NCBI GenBank assembly: GCA_963969495.1
Contig: OZ018337.1
Location: 85,472,777 to 85,536,776 of the forward strand
DNA length: 64,000 bases
Reading direction: 5' to 3'
Source: Ceratothoa steindachneri
Lineage: Eukaryota; Arthropoda; Malacostraca; Isopoda; Cymothoidae
Shown: piece by piece, positions 63,003-64,000 of the stretch
Layout: the number at the start of each line of letters is the position of its first letter
Numbering within the stretch: the first letter of the stretch is position 1
Program-made: the position numbers and the translations under genes
The notes under the pieces: generated by a model
Database searches by the model: none
What the model was told of the DNA's origin: nothing
The model's input: the letters and a program-made list of their open reading frames with translations, nothing else

Positions 63003-63743
63003 TATGAGAGAAAGTGTGTGTGTGAGAGAGTATGTGTGTGTGAGAGAGTGTGTGTGTGAGAGAGAGTGTGTGTGTGTGAGAGAGAGTGTGTGTGTGTGAG
63101 AGAGTGTGTGAGAGAAAGAGTGTGTGTGTGTGTAAGAGAGACAGAGAGTGTGTGAGAGAGAGTGTGTGTGTGTAAGAAAGAGTGTGTGTGTGAGAGAGAG
63201 AGAGTGTGTGTAAGAGAATAAGAGTGTGTGTGAGAAATAGAGTGAGTGTGTGTGAGAGAAAGAGTGTGTGTGTGAGAGAGTGTGTGTGTGTGTGTATGAG
63301 ACAAAGAGTTTTAATGAGACAAAGAGTGTGTGTGTATGAGACAAAGAGTGTGTGTGAGAGAGAGTGTGTGTGTGTAAGAGAAAGTGTGTGTGTGAGAGTG
63401 TGTGTGAGAGAGAGTGTGTGTGTGAGTGAAAGTGTGTGTGTGAGAGAAAGTGTGTGTGTGTGAGAGTTTGTGTGTGAGAGAGAGTGTGTGTGTGAGAGAG
63501 TGTGTGTGTGAGAGAGAGTGTGTGTGAGAGAGAGAGTGTGTGTGAGAGAGAGAGTGTGTGTGTGTCAGAGAGTGTGTGTGAGAGAGAGAGTGTGTGTGTG
63601 AGAGAGTGTTTGTGTGTGAGAGAGAGAGAGTGTGTGTGTGTGAGAGAGAGAGTGTGTGTGTGAGAGAGAGAGTGTGTGAGAGAATAAGAGTGTGTGTGAG
63701 AGATAGAGTGTGTGTGTGAGAGAGTTTGTGTGTGAGAGAGAGT
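63003..63743 (+). repeat. (TG)n/(AG)n simple-sequence block, about 740 bp
   Basis: The block alternates GTGTGTGTG with AGAGAGAG in units of about 14-24 bp, with scattered AAGAGA, TATGAGACA and AATAAGA interruptions. The long frames over it (62655-63344, 62903-63304 and 63311-63787 minus; 63206-63463 plus) encode only Ser-His-Thr-Leu or Cys-Val-Arg-Glu repeats on opposite strands and should not be annotated as proteins. Confidence 0.97.
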
Positions 63744-64000
63744 TGAATTAGGCTTATGGGCAGATAAGGTATTTTCCCAGGCGCCACCGGGATATTTCCC
63801 CGAAGTCCCCCACTTAATTACCCCCTACGCCATGGAGATGGCTCCGGCTATTTATACCATAACTTTTCCCAATTGAAGGAGATCCAGATTATCTTCGCGA
63901 GGCATCAAGCCGATCCGGTCTACCTTGTGCACCTAGGAACTCTGCCGAGAAACGCCTATTGTCCAGAAGAGGACAATATCCCTTGAGTGCCAAGATTCGT
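63744..64000. other. GC-richer block cut by the window end
   Basis: It is notably less AT-rich than the surroundings, with TATTTATACC near 63849 and no open frame of note. In composition it resembles the other LTR-like islands, but it is incomplete here. Confidence 0.3.

Noticed and set aside
62655..63787. Long minus-strand frames (229, 158 and 133 codons) as genes
   Set aside because: They translate a GT/GA simple repeat into Ser-His-Thr-Leu strings. The same bases give Cys-Val-Arg-Glu strings on the other strand.

Overview
This is an AT-rich, gene-poor eukaryotic window. No reading frame in it can be defended as a working host gene: the open frames are short, overlap one another on both strands, and the longest are translated simple repeats. 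What can be recognised is a graveyard of transposable elements and repeats. The element families point to an arthropod: mariner transposases of a type common in crustaceans, a Penelope-like element, and a decayed copy of a multicopy arthropod protein family (motifs CYICGS, VKLGDQDK, CVDLKM, ICMWDSR). A caligid copepod (sea-louse type) genome fits best, but that is inference from remembered family features, not a search result.

Layout. 1-10.3 kb: AT-rich sequence without recognisable genes, apart from a hairpin-rich repeat near 1.03-1.14 kb. 10.3-14 kb: long (TA)n tracts, a foldback element (10436-10708), a tRNA-like A-box/B-box sequence (about 12075-12163, minus), the N-terminal part of a Penelope-like element (12565-13074, plus) and an unidentified GC-richer block (13120-13700). 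14.9-27 kb: two copies of one LTR family in opposite orientation (14897-16330 and 25739-26999). Each is bounded by a perfect 5-bp target-site duplication with no internal element, so each is a solo LTR; they differ by about one 170-bp internal repeat unit. 29.2-30.5 kb: a complete but dead mariner element with two terminal inverted repeats and TA duplications. 31.4-33.1 kb: a 400-bp foldback element and two more copies of the hairpin-rich repeat. 33-46 kb: mostly unannotatable, with a SINE-like repeat near 39.8-40.1 kb. 46.98-47.6 kb: a truncated second mariner. 44.8-49.4 kb: two GC-rich, LTR-like islands. 50.97-51.19 kb: the longest (TA)n tract. 57.05-58.98 kb: an ATT-type minisatellite. 59.28-60.73 kb: the arthropod-family pseudogene, followed by an LTR-like region ending at 62086 with the same ACGACA terminus as the first solo LTR. 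63.0-63.74 kb: a (GT)/(GA) simple-repeat block, then a GC-richer block cut by the window end.

The recognised coding remnants are not a cooperating gene set. They are independent insertions that have decayed by stops, frameshifts and deletions. The most informative observations are the boundaries: target-site duplications, terminal repeats and foldback arms that can be read directly from the sequence.
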